Assembly (NCBI GenBank): GCA_003241875.1
Contig: QBLU01000007.1
Coordinates: 23,925 to 87,924, forward strand
Length of the DNA: 64,000 nt
Direction: 5' to 3'
From: Alphaproteobacteria bacterium
GTDB lineage: Bacteria; Pseudomonadota; Alphaproteobacteria; Sphingomonadales; Sphingomonadaceae
Below are positions 26,471-35,045 of this stretch, piece by piece. Numbering within the stretch: the stretch's first letter is position 1; the number at the start of each line of letters is the position of its first letter. The translations under genes and the position numbers were made by a program. The notes under the pieces were generated by a model. That model was not told the DNA's origin. It saw only the letters and a program-made list of their open reading frames with translations, and did not search any database.

Positions 26471-28795
26471 ATGCAGACGGCATTGGTCCAAAAAACCAGT
26501 CTAATCCAGATGATGTTACTTTGCGGTATTGCTGCGGCACCGCAGCAGGCCCGCGCACAGGCGGCGCCGCCGACACCGCCGCCAACATCGGCTGCCAATG
26601 CTGACGGCCTTGCCGAGATCGTCGTGACGGCGCGGTTTCGCAAGGAAACGCTGCAGGATACACCGCTGTCGGTCAGCGCGCTCGACAGCGCGACGCTGCA
26701 GAAATTCGTCGTCACCGACGTCCAGAGCATCCAGCGTTTCCTGCCCAATGTGCAATTGAGCCGAATCAACTTCGCCGGCAACGCGCTCGGCGCGTCGATC
26801 CGCGGGATCAGCTTTGCCGACCTTGAAAAGACCTTTGACCCGGCGATTGGCGTCGCCATCGATGGGGTGTTCCTCGGCACGAATACCGGCGCCAATGTCG
26901 ATTTCGTCGATGTCGAATCGGTCGAGGTACTGCGCGGGCCGCAGGGCACGCTGTACGGCCGCAATACCATCGGTGGAACCATCAGCGTGCGGCGCAGCCG
27001 CCCCACCGGCGAATTGGGGGTAAAGCTCCACGGCCGCTACGCCAGCTACGGCACCTATGATCTCGATGCGATCGTCAACCTGCCCAGGATCGCCGACATC
27101 TTTTCGGTCAAGCTATTCGGTTTCAAGCGGGATTCCGATTCCTTCACGCGCAATCGCTATACCGGCGAGCGCGAGCCCGGCCGCAATTTCTACAATGTTG
27201 GCGGCGCCGTCCTGGCCGACCTCGGCTCCGATACGACGTTGCTGGCATCGGTCGATTATCAAAAGGACCGCAGCTTCTATCCCTCGATCATCAACCTGAC
27301 CAAGGCCAACGGTCTGCCCTTTGGCGCCGGCGGCACCATCTGCGATTTCACCAACGCCATCGGCTTCGGTGACCTCGGCTGCGATACCCAGGGTGTCATC
27401 ATCCAGGCGCCGGAACGGTTCACGCGAGCGAATACCAGCATCCCTTTTGCCAGCAATCTCGACGGCTGGAACGCATCGCTGGAGTTCAACACCAAGATCG
27501 GCGACTGGGCGCTTACGGCGATCACCGGATACCGCAACACCAACGACGATATTCGGGAGGAAAACTCCGGAACGCCGCCGGTGCCGGTCGCCCCGGGGGT
27601 CACCCTGCCGCTGTTCGTCGCTGTCCGCGACCAGAGCTACAAGCAGTTCAGCCAGGAAATCCGCGTCGCAGGCGACGTGGCGCCCTGGATGGACCTGATC
27701 GCCGGCGTCTATTACCTGCATACGGACTACAAGATCGGGCCCGGTCTCAACCCCAGCGGCGTGCTCGGCACCGCCTTTCTGCTCGGCGGTCCGATCCAGT
27801 CGTTCACCGCGGCCCAAAAGCTCGATTCCTACGCGGTCTTCCTCGAATCGATCTTCAAGCTCGGCAACAATGTCCGGCTGACCGTCGGTGGCCGCTATAC
27901 CAGCGAGACCAAGACCTTCTCGGTTGATCAAACGAGCGCTCCGGCGTTCGCGGCCGGGGCCAGGGCGACCTTCAGCGACCCCACGGGCCGCGTCATCCTC
28001 GACTGGAAGCCCAATCCCGACACAATGCTTTATGCCAGTTGGTCGCGCGGCTTCCGTTCGGGTGGCTTCAACGGCCGCGCCACCTCGGCGACATCGATCG
28101 GGCCCTATGATCCCGAACGCGTCGACAGCTACGAAGCCGGGCTGAAGGCCGACTTCTTCGACGGCCGGCTGCGGTTCAATCCCACCGTGTTCTGGGCCGA
28201 ATACGCCGACAAGCAGGAAGAAATCCTGCGCGCCAGCGGGGCCGCCACCGAAACCATCGTCCAGAACGCCGCATCGGCGCGGATCCGCGGCGTGGAGATC
28301 GAACTGCAGGCGCGGCCGACGCCGGCACTGCTGCTGCGCGCCTCGGGCGGCTATCTCGATGCCAGGTACAAGTCTTTCAGCATCCCCGACCTCGCCAACC
28401 CCGGCAGCTTCATCGACGTCTCGGCGCAGCGCAACTTCCGCCGGGCGCCGGAATTCTCCTATTCGCTGGGCAGCGACTACACGGTCGCGATCAGCGACGA
28501 CAACAACGTCAACCTGGCGCTCAACTATTCCTATATCGACGATATCACGACGTCGCCGATCAAGGACCCGACCGGTGCCAACCGCGACGTCATCGCCGGC
28601 TATGGCAGCCTGGATGTCACCGTGTCGCTGATCCACACCGGGCAGGCAGTCAAGAACCTGCGGCTCAGCGCCTATGCCCGCGACCTGTTGAACGGCGGCG
28701 GCCGGCTCAACAACAGCCTCGATGCCGGCGTCTTCTGGTTTGGGGTCGTGTCGCCGCGGCGCGAATTGGGCGTCGAAGCCACCGTCAACTTCTGA
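26471..28795 (+). CDS. TonB-dependent outer-membrane receptor
   Basis: A 774-residue outer-membrane transporter. A signal peptide is followed by a TonB-box-like EIVVTARFRKETLQDTPLSV and the plug motifs VEVLRGPQGTLYGRNTIGGT. The barrel ends in the aromatic residue F (GVEATVNF), as outer-membrane proteins do. The open frame continues far upstream, but the ATG at 26471 has GGGGGAG eight bases before it and starts the signal peptide. It belongs to the broad group of sphingomonad receptors for aromatic, steroid or plant-derived substrates, in line with the SDR and FAD dehydrogenase next to it. Confidence 0.92.
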   Translation: MQTALVQKTSLIQMMLLCGIAAAPQQARAQAAPPTPPPTSAANADGLAEIVVTARFRKETLQDTPLSVSALDSATLQKFVVTDVQSIQRFLPNVQLSRINFAGNALGASIRGISFADLEKTFDPAIGVAIDGVFLGTNTGANVDFVDVESVEVLRGPQGTLYGRNTIGGTISVRRSRPTGELGVKLHGRYASYGTYDLDAIVNLPRIADIFSVKLFGFKRDSDSFTRNRYTGEREPGRNFYNVGGAVLADLGSDTTLLASVDYQKDRSFYPSIINLTKANGLPFGAGGTICDFTNAIGFGDLGCDTQGVIIQAPERFTRANTSIPFASNLDGWNASLEFNTKIGDWALTAITGYRNTNDDIREENSGTPPVPVAPGVTLPLFVAVRDQSYKQFSQEIRVAGDVAPWMDLIAGVYYLHTDYKIGPGLNPSGVLGTAFLLGGPIQSFTAAQKLDSYAVFLESIFKLGNNVRLTVGGRYTSETKTFSVDQTSAPAFAAGARATFSDPTGRVILDWKPNPDTMLYASWSRGFRSGGFNGRATSATSIGPYDPERVDSYEAGLKADFFDGRLRFNPTVFWAEYADKQEEILRASGAATETIVQNAASARIRGVEIELQARPTPALLLRASGGYLDARYKSFSIPDLANPGSFIDVSAQRNFRRAPEFSYSLGSDYTVAISDDNNVNLALNYSYIDDITTSPIKDPTGANRDVIAGYGSLDVTVSLIHTGQAVKNLRLSAYARDLLNGGGRLNNSLDAGVFWFGVVSPRRELGVEATVNF

Positions 28796-28815
28796 AAAGA
28801 AAAGAGAAAATCGTC

Positions 28816-29619
28816 ATGGCCCGTCTGGCTGGCAAGGTTGCGATCGTCACCGGGGCGGCCAAGGGACTGGGCGCCGCCGACGCCAGGCTGTTCGCGGCCG
28901 AAGGTGCAAACGTCATCGTCACCGACGTCGACATCACCGCCGGCGAGGCGCTGGCGGCCGAAATCGGCGGCCAATTCCGTCGGCTCGATGTCCGTCACGA
29001 GGCCGAATGGCAGGCGCTGGTCGCGGCCGTGATGGCGGAGCACGGCCGGCTCGATATCCTCGTCAACAATGCCGGCGTGGTAGAGGTCGGATCCCCCGAA
29101 TCCATCACCGAAGACAGCTACCGGTTCGTCATGGCGGTCAGCCTCGACGGCACCGTTTGGGGGTGCAAGCATGCCATTCCGGCGATGCGCGCCGGCGGCG
29201 GCGGCTCGATCATCAACATGGCGTCGATCGCCTCCATCCAGGGGGAGCCCTATGTCGCCGCCTATTGTGCGGCCAAGGGCGGCATCGAGGCCTATACCCG
29301 CGCCGTCGCCGTGCATTGCGCCCAGGGCCGCATGAACATCCGCTGCAATTCGGTGCACCCGTCCGGCATCGACACGCCGATGGTGCGATCGATGCCCGAC
29401 AAGGTTGCCGAGGCGGCACTGCCGACGCTGGGTGACCAGGGGCAGGGCGCCGGGCTCAACCGGCTCGGCGAGCCCAACGATATCGCCCATATGGTTGTCT
29501 ATCTGGCGTCGGATGAATCACGGTTCGTCAGCGGCCAGGCCTTTGTCATCGACAATACGGCCTCGATTACCGAAGGCATCGTGCCCGGCGGTCGCGGCAA
29601 TTCGGCGAGTGGCGACTGA
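28816..29619 (+). CDS. Short-chain dehydrogenase/reductase in catabolic cluster
   Basis: A 267-residue classical SDR. Rossmann motif GAAKGLG near residue 13, NNAG, catalytic Ser in NMASIASIQ and the pair YCAAKGG are all present, so it should be an active NAD-dependent alcohol dehydrogenase or ketoreductase. The end SGQAFVIDNTASITEG is similar to hydroxysteroid and cyclic-alcohol dehydrogenases. It follows the TonB receptor by 20 bases with AAGAGA as a weak ribosome site, and precedes the SnoaL-like gene by two bases. Confidence 0.9.
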   Translation: MARLAGKVAIVTGAAKGLGAADARLFAAEGANVIVTDVDITAGEALAAEIGGQFRRLDVRHEAEWQALVAAVMAEHGRLDILVNNAGVVEVGSPESITEDSYRFVMAVSLDGTVWGCKHAIPAMRAGGGGSIINMASIASIQGEPYVAAYCAAKGGIEAYTRAVAVHCAQGRMNIRCNSVHPSGIDTPMVRSMPDKVAEAALPTLGDQGQGAGLNRLGEPNDIAHMVVYLASDESRFVSGQAFVIDNTASITEGIVPGGRGNSASGD

Positions 29620-29621
29620 TC

Positions 29622-30164
29622 GTGCCGGTGACCGCCGACCAGTTGCTCGCCAGGGCCGAGATCCTGGATGTGCTGGCGCTGTATTGTCATGCCATCGACC
29701 GCCGCCAGTGGCACCTGCTCGGCAGGTGTTTTCATCACGATGCCCGCTTCCGATTTGGCGCGATCGACGGCAGCTGGCAGGATTTCGTGACCGCTGCGCG
29801 CGCCGTCATCGATCCGTTGCGCATGTCCCAGCACCGGCTCGGCCAGACGCTCTTCGCCTTTGCCGGCAACGTCGCGACGACCGAAACCTACATGACTGCC
29901 TTCCACCGGGTCGCCGCCGAGGCTCCGGCGGATGCAGTGTTCCCGGGCACGGGGGTCGACCGGGATATCGTCATCGCCGGGCGCTATGTCGATCGCTTCG
30001 AGCGCCGCCACGGAAACTGGCGGATCGTCAGTCGCATCGGCCTGACGGATTATCGTCAGGAAACGAACGGGACCGATCTCGGCCTGTTCGACACACCTCG
30101 GGATTGGCGCGGTGACATCGGACCGGACGATCCTGCCTGCGCGGTCGTGGCCACGTTCGAATAG
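29622..30164 (+). CDS. SnoaL-like (NTF2-fold) protein
   Basis: A 180-residue protein of the SnoaL_4 group, recognisable from the N-terminal helix EILDVLALYCHAIDRRQWHL, CFHHDARFRF and the later GRYVDRFERRHGNWRIVSRI. These small cone-shaped enzymes or ligand-binding proteins appear often in sphingomonad catabolic clusters, some as dehydratases or isomerases. The GTG at 29622 lies two bases after the SDR stop, so the two are co-translated. The specific reaction is not known. Confidence 0.82.
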   Translation: MPVTADQLLARAEILDVLALYCHAIDRRQWHLLGRCFHHDARFRFGAIDGSWQDFVTAARAVIDPLRMSQHRLGQTLFAFAGNVATTETYMTAFHRVAAEAPADAVFPGTGVDRDIVIAGRYVDRFERRHGNWRIVSRIGLTDYRQETNGTDLGLFDTPRDWRGDIGPDDPACAVVATFE

Positions 30165-30588
30165 AGGCCCGAACAAGGCCCACGATCTCGAAGCCATGCC
30201 TGCCGGCGAGTCCGGGGCCATGTCTGCGCAGCTAAACGCGGACGCCGCGCACCAACCACGCTTCCGGCCGTGACCCGGCTGCCCCCGCCGGTGCGCAGCG
30301 GCTGGTCGCTCCGGTCGCCGCCAGCGCCGCGTCGTGCTCGCGTACCTTGCCGTGCGCGAGAAATTGACCTTTTGACGTGGCTCAGGCTCGTGCGTCCAGT
30401 CGATGATACGGCCCGGCTTGAACTTGTAGATCGGCTGCGGCAGGACATGGCGCTGCTCGGATTGTTGAGGGCCGCCCGGCAGCGGCGCCGCAGCAACGGT
30501 CCTTCCAGCCAATCGAGCATGAAACAGCGTTCGTTCGACACGGCCGAACTCGTCAGCGTGCGCCTTCGCCCGCTGACGGTCGGCAAGT
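30165..30588. other. Intergenic stretch of 424 bases
   Basis: No complete gene is seen. On the minus strand a short segment around 30330-30480 reads like protein (PQPIYKFKPGRIIDWTHEPE) but has no start, stops on the 3' side in other frames and no family I recognise; it may be a gene relic. There is no clear terminator stem for the SnoaL-like gene. Confidence 0.4.
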
Positions 30589-31974
30589 TCAGGCGGCGAC
30601 GGCCTCGGAGCGACGGCGTCGCATCGTGGCGCCGACAAGGCCGAAACCGGCGATCAGCATGGCCCAGTTCTCCGGTTCGGGAACCGCCGTCAGCTGGAAA
30701 AAATGCGTGCCGACATAGCGGCCTATGTTCTGCCCGGCCGTGACGGCGTCACCATCGTCGAACTCGAAATGGATGCCGCCGTAGATGCGGCTGATGCCAG
30801 CCTCGGCGGCAGCGGCGCTGAAGCTGCCGAAGCAGCGATCGCCGAGGATCCCGGAGAGCGGATCGGCAGCAAAGCAGAAGTCGGCGAAGCTGTCCGAGCC
30901 GAAATAGCTTTCCAGCGCGCCGGCGGCGGAGCCGCTGAACGTGCTGTGTCCCGAGGAATAGGTCGGGAAATTGGGCGTCGTCAGATACGGCACCCAGCCC
31001 GGTTCGCCGGCAACGCCGCAAACCAGTTCGGTGCAATTGTTGATGGCGGTGACCGGCCGCCAGAAATTGCTCGTGTATTTGTTGTCCCAGGCCGAGATAC
31101 CGGCATCGGCAACCGAAGCGCCGACGAGCGCCGTCAATCGGGCCGCTTCCATCGTCCCCAGATCGAGATCGAGCATCAGCCCGGTCGAAATCTCGAGCCA
31201 ATGCCCGGGCGGCGTGACCGTACCGCCGCCATCGGCCCAGAAGGTCGCGATGGCCTGCTGTTCGGCCGTGCCGCAGGTGGCGCAGCCAAGGGTGCGGACC
31301 TGTTCATAGTCGGTGATGAACGCGGCTGAACCAAGCGCCGGTGGGCCCGACAGACGGAACTGGTCACCGCTGGTCATGGCAAATGGCGTGACGCTGCCCC
31401 AGCCTGGAAAGGCGGGTTGCCCGCCGCCGTTCGTGCTCTGGAAATCACCGGGGTCGGTGCCGAACACATAAGGCGATTGCGCCGTTGCGCTGCCATCGAC
31501 CAACCGGCCGTTGAACGACGACGTGGCAATTGTCGAACCCAGCGCGATCGAGCCCGCCCGCCGCGCGGCGGACAGTCCCAGGCTGTTGATCTTCATGTTC
31601 ATTTCGGCGGTAAGCGCCGCGCTTTGGCCCGGAAAGAGATTGGCCAGCATGGTGTATCCGGCGGCATAGGCAGCGGCATCTGCCGACACGCCGGTGACCT
31701 TGCTGCCGGCATATTGGTAGCTGTCGTAGCGCAGACCGGTTGCAGCGTTCACCGAATCGAACATGGCCGTGCCGACCATGGCGATCGCTCGTGCGGCGCG
31801 CGGCGGCGGCGTGCCGTTGCTGCGGATCGCGGCCAGCAGCGACGCATTGACATCAGTCACCGATGACGCGTGCCCGGCGGTTGCGCTGGACAATGCTGTG
31901 GCAATCACGATTGCCGCGATGCTGCCACGATGGCGCAGGCGCGCTCGCTTGGAACGCGTGAAGTCGATCGACAT
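30589..31974 (-). CDS. Exported PAP2/vanadium haloperoxidase-like protein with PEP-CTERM tail
   Basis: A 461-residue extracellular protein. A signal peptide (IAAIVIATALSSATAGHAS) is followed by an acid-phosphatase/haloperoxidase domain with all three vanadate/phosphate-binding motifs: NKYTSNFWRPVTAI, SSGHSTFSG and SRIYGGIHFEFDDGDA. The C-terminus VPEPENWAMLIAGFGLVGAT followed by MRRRR is a PEP-CTERM sorting signal, so the protein should be processed by an exosortase and kept at or beyond the outer membrane. Several Cys could form disulfides. ATG 31974 has GGGGAA seven bases upstream. The activity may be phosphatase or haloperoxidase; both share this fold and the motifs alone do not decide. 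Confidence 0.9.
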   Translation of the reverse strand: MSIDFTRSKRARLRHRGSIAAIVIATALSSATAGHASSVTDVNASLLAAIRSNGTPPPRAARAIAMVGTAMFDSVNAATGLRYDSYQYAGSKVTGVSADAAAYAAGYTMLANLFPGQSAALTAEMNMKINSLGLSAARRAGSIALGSTIATSSFNGRLVDGSATAQSPYVFGTDPGDFQSTNGGGQPAFPGWGSVTPFAMTSGDQFRLSGPPALGSAAFITDYEQVRTLGCATCGTAEQQAIATFWADGGGTVTPPGHWLEISTGLMLDLDLGTMEAARLTALVGASVADAGISAWDNKYTSNFWRPVTAINNCTELVCGVAGEPGWVPYLTTPNFPTYSSGHSTFSGSAAGALESYFGSDSFADFCFAADPLSGILGDRCFGSFSAAAAEAGISRIYGGIHFEFDDGDAVTAGQNIGRYVGTHFFQLTAVPEPENWAMLIAGFGLVGATMRRRRSEAVAA

Positions 31975-32256
31975 GTAAGTATTCCCCAAAATCGAAAAAT
32001 CAGAATTTGGGCGGGCAGCCTTGCGCCCCAACGACCTGACCACCGCAATGATCTACGGTCGTTAGTGAAGCGCAACAAGCTTAAACTATCATAAGATAAC
32101 CGATATTTGAGCTGGTGCGGACGTACATCCGTGCGCCCAAGGGTTGACCGGTCCATGGCCCGGCAACCTTGCGCCCTCGGGGTCCAGAAATACTTGCTTT
32201 TTGTCTGAGAAGATCAAGGCGTCGTCCGAACTGCCAACGTTGGTCGGGTTGCGGCT

Positions 32257-33591
32257 TCAGCGGGTGGCAAGGACCAACCAGCCAAAGAGTGGGCCGGGGT
32301 AGAGGCCGAAGACAAGGAGCGCCGCTGTGCAAACGGCCATTACCGCGCGGGCGGGTGGTGGGGAGTGCAGGACAACGCAGCCATCGCGGGCAAACAGCAC
32401 GATGAAATAGCGGAAATAGACGAAAAGGCCGAGCCCCGAGGCAATGACAACGGCGGCCAGCAATGGCCAAGCCTCTGCCCCAACAAGTGTCCCGACGAGG
32501 AAAATCTTGGCGAGGAACCCGGCTGCCACCGGCAGTCCGGCAAGCGATGCCAGCGCTAGCGCCAACGTCGCACCGGCCAGCGGCGAGCGCCAGGCGAGAC
32601 CCCGCAGCGAGGTGATGGTCGCCGCCTCCCCGAGGCTGGCGGCGACGAGCAGCGCGGCGATCAGCGCCGGCAGATAGGCGGCGATGTAGAAGAGCAGTGC
32701 GGCAGGTGCAGCGCCGATCCCGCAAGACAGCATGGCGGCGATATAGCCCGAATGTGCCACCGAGGAATAGCCGATGACGCGGACGAGCGACGGCTGGCGC
32801 AGCGCCGCGAGGTTGCCGAGCAGCACCGAGGCGATGGCGAGCAGCGCCAGGCCCTGATGCCACAACGGCTGCGCCGGGACGATGGCATCGAGGCGCAGGA
32901 TGGCGATAACGACGGCCGCCTTGGCCGCCGAGCCGGCGAGCGCCGCGGTCGCCGGCGGCGCGCCTTCGTAAAGGTCGGGCGCCCAGAGGTGGAAGGGGAC
33001 GAGCGACAGCTTGAAGGCGAGGCCGGCGAGGAGCAACGCGGTGGCGAGCGCCGCCATGCTGCCGCTGCCGTGGAAAGCAGCGAGATCGAGCCGGCCGGTG
33101 CCTGCATAAGCAAGGCCAGCGCCCATCAGCAGCGCCGCCGAGCCGGCGGCACCCGGCAGGAGATATTTGTAGCCGGCTTCGAGCGATTTGGGCGTGAGCG
33201 GCAGGACGACAAGGCCGACAAGCGCCAGCGAGGCGATTTCAAGGCCGAGAAGCAGGCTGGTGACATGCACCGCGCCGGCCAGTGCTGCCGCACCCAGCGC
33301 AACGATGGCGATCAGCGCCGGGCCTTCGCGGCGGGCGGTGCCGAAGCCCAGAACCGCCAGCGCCGACAGGCAGGCAACAAGTGTCCCGAAGCGGGCGAGG
33401 CCATCATCGGCGAGTAGCGGCGGTATCGGCGCGGGCGGGGCCGGGAGGCGAACCAGCACGACGAGTGCCGCCGCCACCAGCCCGGCCGCGGCGGCGAGGC
33501 GCGGCGCCGCGGCGGGTCCTCGTGGCGCCAATAGCATCGCGACAACGGCGGCGAGGCCGATGAGGCCGAGCGGCAGGACCGCAAGGGTCAC
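32257..33591 (-). CDS. nuoN: NADH:quinone oxidoreductase subunit N
   Basis: A 444-residue antiporter-like membrane subunit of complex I, last gene of the nuo operon. The conserved proton-channel segments are visible: the Lys-bearing LAFKLSLVPFHLWAPDLYEG and VIGYSSVAHSGYIAAMLSCG. It is a little shorter than E. coli NuoN (485), mostly at the loops. Start overlaps the nuoM stop by four bases (33588-33591). Confidence 0.93.
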   Translation of the reverse strand: MTLAVLPLGLIGLAAVVAMLLAPRGPAAAPRLAAAAGLVAAALVVLVRLPAPPAPIPPLLADDGLARFGTLVACLSALAVLGFGTARREGPALIAIVALGAAALAGAVHVTSLLLGLEIASLALVGLVVLPLTPKSLEAGYKYLLPGAAGSAALLMGAGLAYAGTGRLDLAAFHGSGSMAALATALLLAGLAFKLSLVPFHLWAPDLYEGAPPATAALAGSAAKAAVVIAILRLDAIVPAQPLWHQGLALLAIASVLLGNLAALRQPSLVRVIGYSSVAHSGYIAAMLSCGIGAAPAALLFYIAAYLPALIAALLVAASLGEAATITSLRGLAWRSPLAGATLALALASLAGLPVAAGFLAKIFLVGTLVGAEAWPLLAAVVIASGLGLFVYFRYFIVLFARDGCVVLHSPPPARAVMAVCTAALLVFGLYPGPLFGWLVLATR

Positions 33592-35045
33592 CGCCGCACG
33601 GCTTCCAGCGAGGCGAGCACCGCATCGACTGCCGGGGTGAACGGCGTCATCAGCAGTTGCGGCAACAGACCGAACAGCAGTGTTGCCGAGCCGAGGACGA
33701 CGGCGATTGAGAGCTCGCGGCTGCCGAGATCTTGCGTGACGGGTTTCGGGCCGGGTTCGCCGAAAACGACCTCTTTCAACAACCGTGTTGCATAGACCAC
33801 CGAAACGACCAGCGCTGTCAGCACGATGGCGGCATAGATCCAGTTGACCTGGAACATGCCGGTGATGACCAGCGCCTCGCCGAGGAAATTGGCTGTGCCA
33901 GGCATTGCCAGCACCGCCGAAAAGCCCAGCGCAAACACCGCTGCAAAGCGCGGCGCGGTGCGTTGAAGCCCGCCAAGATCGCGCAGGTCCCGCGTGCCGA
34001 CGCGGTCGTAAACAGCGCCGATCAGGAAGAAGAGCAACGACGCCGAAAAGGCATGGCCGACCATTTCGACGGCCGCTCCCATCAGCGCGAAATGCACGCC
34101 TCCCGACACGCCCATGAGGACGATGCTCATGTGCGCAACGGAGGTATAGGCGACCAGCCGCTTTGCATCGGTTTGCCCGCAGGCCATGACGGCGCCGTAG
34201 AGCGCGCCGACGCTACCGAGGACGAGACCGACGGGCGCGAGCGCCAGATAGCCTTCGGGAAACAGCATCGCCGGGAAGCGGAACAGGCCATAGGCGCCGG
34301 TTTTGAGCAGCAGCCCGGCGAGCAGGATGGAGCCGGCCGTCGGCGCATCGGTATGGGCGTCGGGCAGCCAGGCATGGAACGGCGGCACGGAGAGCTTGAC
34401 GACGAAAGCCAGTGCAAAGCCGGCCAGCAGCCAGGTCTGGACGCCGGCGGGGCGGGCGAGCTTGGCCAGCTCAAAGGCATCGAAGGTGACGATGGGAGCG
34501 CTGGCGCCGAGCCAGAAGACCGCACCCAGCAGGCCTAGCCCGGCGACGGCGTTGAAGATGAGGAATTTCATCGCCGACGCCTCGCGCGCGCCATGGCCCC
34601 AGAGTGCGATGAGCAGGAAGCTGGGGACGACCATCAGCTCCCAGAAGAAGGCGAGGACGAGCAGGTCGAACGACATGAAGACGCCGTTCGACGCCGCCAC
34701 CGTCCACAGCAATGCGGCATGGAAAAGCCCGGAATTTTCGTTCGTCTGCCACGAGGTGAAGACGGCGACCATGCCGAGGCCCAGCGACAGCGCCAACATC
34801 GCCGCCGACAGGCCATCGACCGCAAACAGCAACTGCACGCCCAAGGACGGTGCCCAAGGGGTGCGCGAAAAAGCCAGCCAGCGCGGATCGGGGCTGCCGC
34901 CGAGGCAGGCGGCGACCAGCACGACAAGGCCGATTCCAAGCACGCCGACCGACAGCCAGCGTTCGGCATTGTTGCCGAGGCGCGCCGCGAACAGCGCCGC
35001 AACGCCGCCGAGCAGCGGCAACAGGATGAGGGCGATGAGGCTCAT
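33588..35045 (-). CDS. nuoM: NADH:quinone oxidoreductase subunit M
   Basis: A 485-residue antiporter-like proton-pumping subunit. Motifs: the Glu-bearing LVLAFFWELMVVPSFLLIAL, the Lys and PPFHAWLPDAH in helix 7-8, and KRLVAYTSVAHMSIVLMG. The start MSLIALILLPLLGG overlaps the nuoL stop as ATGA at 35042-35045; the longer upstream frame is nuoL out of phase. Confidence 0.94.
   Translation of the reverse strand: MSLIALILLPLLGGVAALFAARLGNNAERWLSVGVLGIGLVVLVAACLGGSPDPRWLAFSRTPWAPSLGVQLLFAVDGLSAAMLALSLGLGMVAVFTSWQTNENSGLFHAALLWTVAASNGVFMSFDLLVLAFFWELMVVPSFLLIALWGHGAREASAMKFLIFNAVAGLGLLGAVFWLGASAPIVTFDAFELAKLARPAGVQTWLLAGFALAFVVKLSVPPFHAWLPDAHTDAPTAGSILLAGLLLKTGAYGLFRFPAMLFPEGYLALAPVGLVLGSVGALYGAVMACGQTDAKRLVAYTSVAHMSIVLMGVSGGVHFALMGAAVEMVGHAFSASLLFFLIGAVYDRVGTRDLRDLGGLQRTAPRFAAVFALGFSAVLAMPGTANFLGEALVITGMFQVNWIYAAIVLTALVVSVVYATRLLKEVVFGEPGPKPVTQDLGSRELSIAVVLGSATLLFGLLPQLLMTPFTPAVDAVLASLEAVRR

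Noticed and set aside
27113..28636. 507-residue open frame antisense to the TonB receptor
   Set aside because: High GC makes long antisense frames common; the receptor on the plus strand has a ribosome site, plug and barrel end.
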